A DNA stretch of 5,229 bases from Chloroflexota bacterium (GTDB lineage: Bacteria > Chloroflexota > Dehalococcoidia > JACQUE01), in the NCBI GenBank assembly GCA_016210425.1, contig JACQUE010000068.1, positions 1-5,229 on the forward strand. Direction: 5' to 3'. The notes under the pieces were generated by a model. It was not told where the DNA came from. It did no database searches and was given only the letters and a program-made list of their open reading frames with translations. The position numbers and the translations under genes are program-made. Positions 3,970 to 5,229 of this stretch are shown here, one piece after another; the first letter of the stretch is position 1; each line of letters begins with the position of its first letter.

Positions 3970-5229
3970 TTAGGGCGAAAGCTCAAGCAAGACATCCCGG
4001 GCCAGGCTAAACGGCACATCATCGCGCACTACGGCCCGCCCAAGGGCCTCCAGCAACACCCAGCGGATGGCCCCAGCTCGCACCTTCTTGTCCCGCTGCA
4101 TCGCCTCCAGTGCCGCCTCGACATTGAATCGGGGCGGCTTAGCGGGAAGATGCATCCGGTCAAGGAGGCCATCTTGCCTAGCGACGACCTCTGCCGGAGT
4201 CAGTTCCAGGCGTTGACCGATGCGCGCGGCACAGCGCATGCCTATCGCCACGGCCTCGCCGTGCAGCAGAGCGCTGTATTCGGTGGCGGTCTCCAGGGCA
4301 TGGGCGATGGGGGGGCCGTAGTTGAGGATGGTGCGCAGGCCGGTCTCCTTCTCGTCCTCGCTGACGACGCGCGCCTTGATCGCCACGCTACGCGCGATGG
4401 CCTGCACCGTGACGTCGGGCTCCAGGCGCAGCAGAGCATCTGCCTTTGCCTCAAGGAAGGCGAACAGGTCGGCGTCCAGGATGAGTCCGTGCTTCACCAG
4501 CTCGGCCCAGCCCTCGGTGAGATGGCGGGGGCTCAGGCTGCGCAGGGTCGAGACATCGATAGCCACGAGGCGTGGTTGGTAGAAGGCCCCCACCAGGTTC
4601 TTGCCCTGGGGCAGATCGACAGCCACCTTGCCGCCCACGGAGGCGTCGACCATCGCCAGGAGGCTGGTGGGCACCTGGACGAAGGGGACGCCGCGTAGAT
4701 AAGAGGCAGCCACGAAGCCCGCCAGGTCGCCGACGACGCCGCCGCCGAGGGCCACGATAGCGCTGCCGCGCTCGGCGCCCTGGGCGACCAGCCAGTCGTA
4801 GAGGCGAGAAGCCTCGGCGAGACTCTTGGACGTCTCACCGGCGGGCACAGCCACGGCGGCCACGCTGAAGCCTGCCTCCCGTAGCGAGCCCTCGACACGG
4901 GCGCCATACAAGGGCAGCACCTGGTCATCGCTGATAACGTACGCCGCACCGGATAATCCGAGGGCACGCATCCGCTGCCCAAGACGCGATAGCTCGCTCC
5001 AGCCCACGTGAATTGGATAGCTGGCGGTGTTGGTAGTGACGACGCAGGCCGGCGCATCAGGCCCCTCGGAGGCCTTGTCAGGCCGGCGCCCGCGCAGGCG
5101 CTCCCAGGCCCGGATGACCTCCAAGGCCACCTCGTCCACCGAGAGCTGGTCGGTCTTCACGACCCAATCGGCGCTGGCGTAGAAGGGCTGGCGCTGGGCC
5201 TTGAGGTGGCGGATGCGCTCCTGCGGGTC
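3970..5229 (-). CDS. aroKB: Shikimate kinase-3-dehydroquinate synthase fusion (5' end beyond window)
   Basis: The gene is cut by the right edge; 419 residues are visible. The GTG at 5160 is not a convincing start: the frame stays open upstream, and RIRHLKAQRQPFYASADWVV through EVIRAW matches the C-terminal end of shikimate kinase (AroK), which phosphorylates shikimate. After a linker (about visible residues 47-62) comes a full 3-dehydroquinate synthase (AroB), which converts DAHP to 3-dehydroquinate using NAD and a divalent metal. Its motifs are PAGETSKS (129-136), GGGVVGD (162-168), VPTSLLAMVDASVGGK (186-201), GKNLVGAFYQP (209-219), GWAELVKHG (240-248), LLHGEAVAIG (321-330) and DKKV (380-383). 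Expected metal ligands Glu243 and His323 are present, but the first His of the usual GHTxxH motif is Pro306 (GPPIAH). The spacings Glu-63-Pro-17-His match the Glu184, His247 and His264 positions of E. coli AroB. Activity is therefore uncertain unless this is a sequence error. The kinase nucleotide-binding loop would lie outside the window. Confidence 0.93.
   Translation of the reverse strand, partial: DPQERIRHLKAQRQPFYASADWVVKTDQLSVDEVALEVIRAWERLRGRRPDKASEGPDAPACVVTTNTASYPIHVGWSELSRLGQRMRALGLSGAAYVISDDQVLPLYGARVEGSLREAGFSVAAVAVPAGETSKSLAEASRLYDWLVAQGAERGSAIVALGGGVVGDLAGFVAASYLRGVPFVQVPTSLLAMVDASVGGKVAVDLPQGKNLVGAFYQPRLVAIDVSTLRSLSPRHLTEGWAELVKHGLILDADLFAFLEAKADALLRLEPDVTVQAIARSVAIKARVVSEDEKETGLRTILNYGPPIAHALETATEYSALLHGEAVAIGMRCAARIGQRLELTPAEVVARQDGLLDRMHLPAKPPRFNVEAALEAMQRDKKVRAGAIRWVLLEALGRAVVRDDVPFSLARDVLLELSP

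Noticed and set aside
3883..4698. A 271-residue + strand frame opposite aroB
   Set aside because: The opposite strand encodes an unmistakable dehydroquinate synthase. The frame reads as a low-complexity shadow rich in His, Gln and Gly.
5158..5160. GTG as the true start of aroB
   Set aside because: The frame continues upstream into sequence matching the end of shikimate kinase, so this GTG is internal to a fusion protein.

Overview
The window is GC-rich bacterial chromosome with tightly packed genes. It carries five complete protein genes, one gene cut by the right edge, and one 344-base intergenic region at the left edge. No RNA gene, insertion sequence, phage gene or CRISPR array is visible. 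Several traits are ones I associate from memory with Chloroflexota of the Dehalococcoidia/SAR202 kind: a shikimate kinase-dehydroquinate synthase fusion, a short Cys-containing protein behind moeA, and a tiny Lys/Pro-rich protein starting MGKRDK. The taxonomic suggestion is tentative and comes from pattern recognition only.

Layout: positions 1-344 form a control region that appears to be divergent. A near-consensus leftward promoter has a 16-base palindrome sitting on its expected start point. It is followed by a strong ribosome binding site whose start codon would lie just outside the window. A rightward promoter candidate, a 17-base-period direct repeat and a hairpin over the Shine-Dalgarno site precede the rightward genes. 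On the + strand, moeA (molybdenum insertion into molybdopterin) is followed 30 bases later by a 183-residue protein of unknown function with four cysteines. These two probably form one transcript.

On the - strand, convergent with that pair and only 16 bases from it, lies a cluster read right to left: a 46-residue basic, proline-rich protein with an excellent ribosome binding site, an acylphosphatase, and a membrane-anchored FecR-domain protein with a C-terminal galactose-binding-like region. The spacings (10 bases, then a 14-base overlap) imply an operon with translational coupling. A promoter candidate lies in the 109-base gap upstream of the small gene.

Upstream of that, on the same strand, is the 3-dehydroquinate synthase gene aroB. 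Its frame stays open to the right edge and encodes the tail of a shikimate kinase, so the real gene is an aroK-aroB fusion for two shikimate-pathway steps. Its most striking oddity is that one of the three expected zinc-ligand histidines of the synthase is a proline, encoded inside a run of seven C. No single novel system spans the window. The best leads are this altered metal site, the unlisted small gene and its coupled operon, the promoter-operator at the left edge, and the uncharacterised Cys protein beside moeA.
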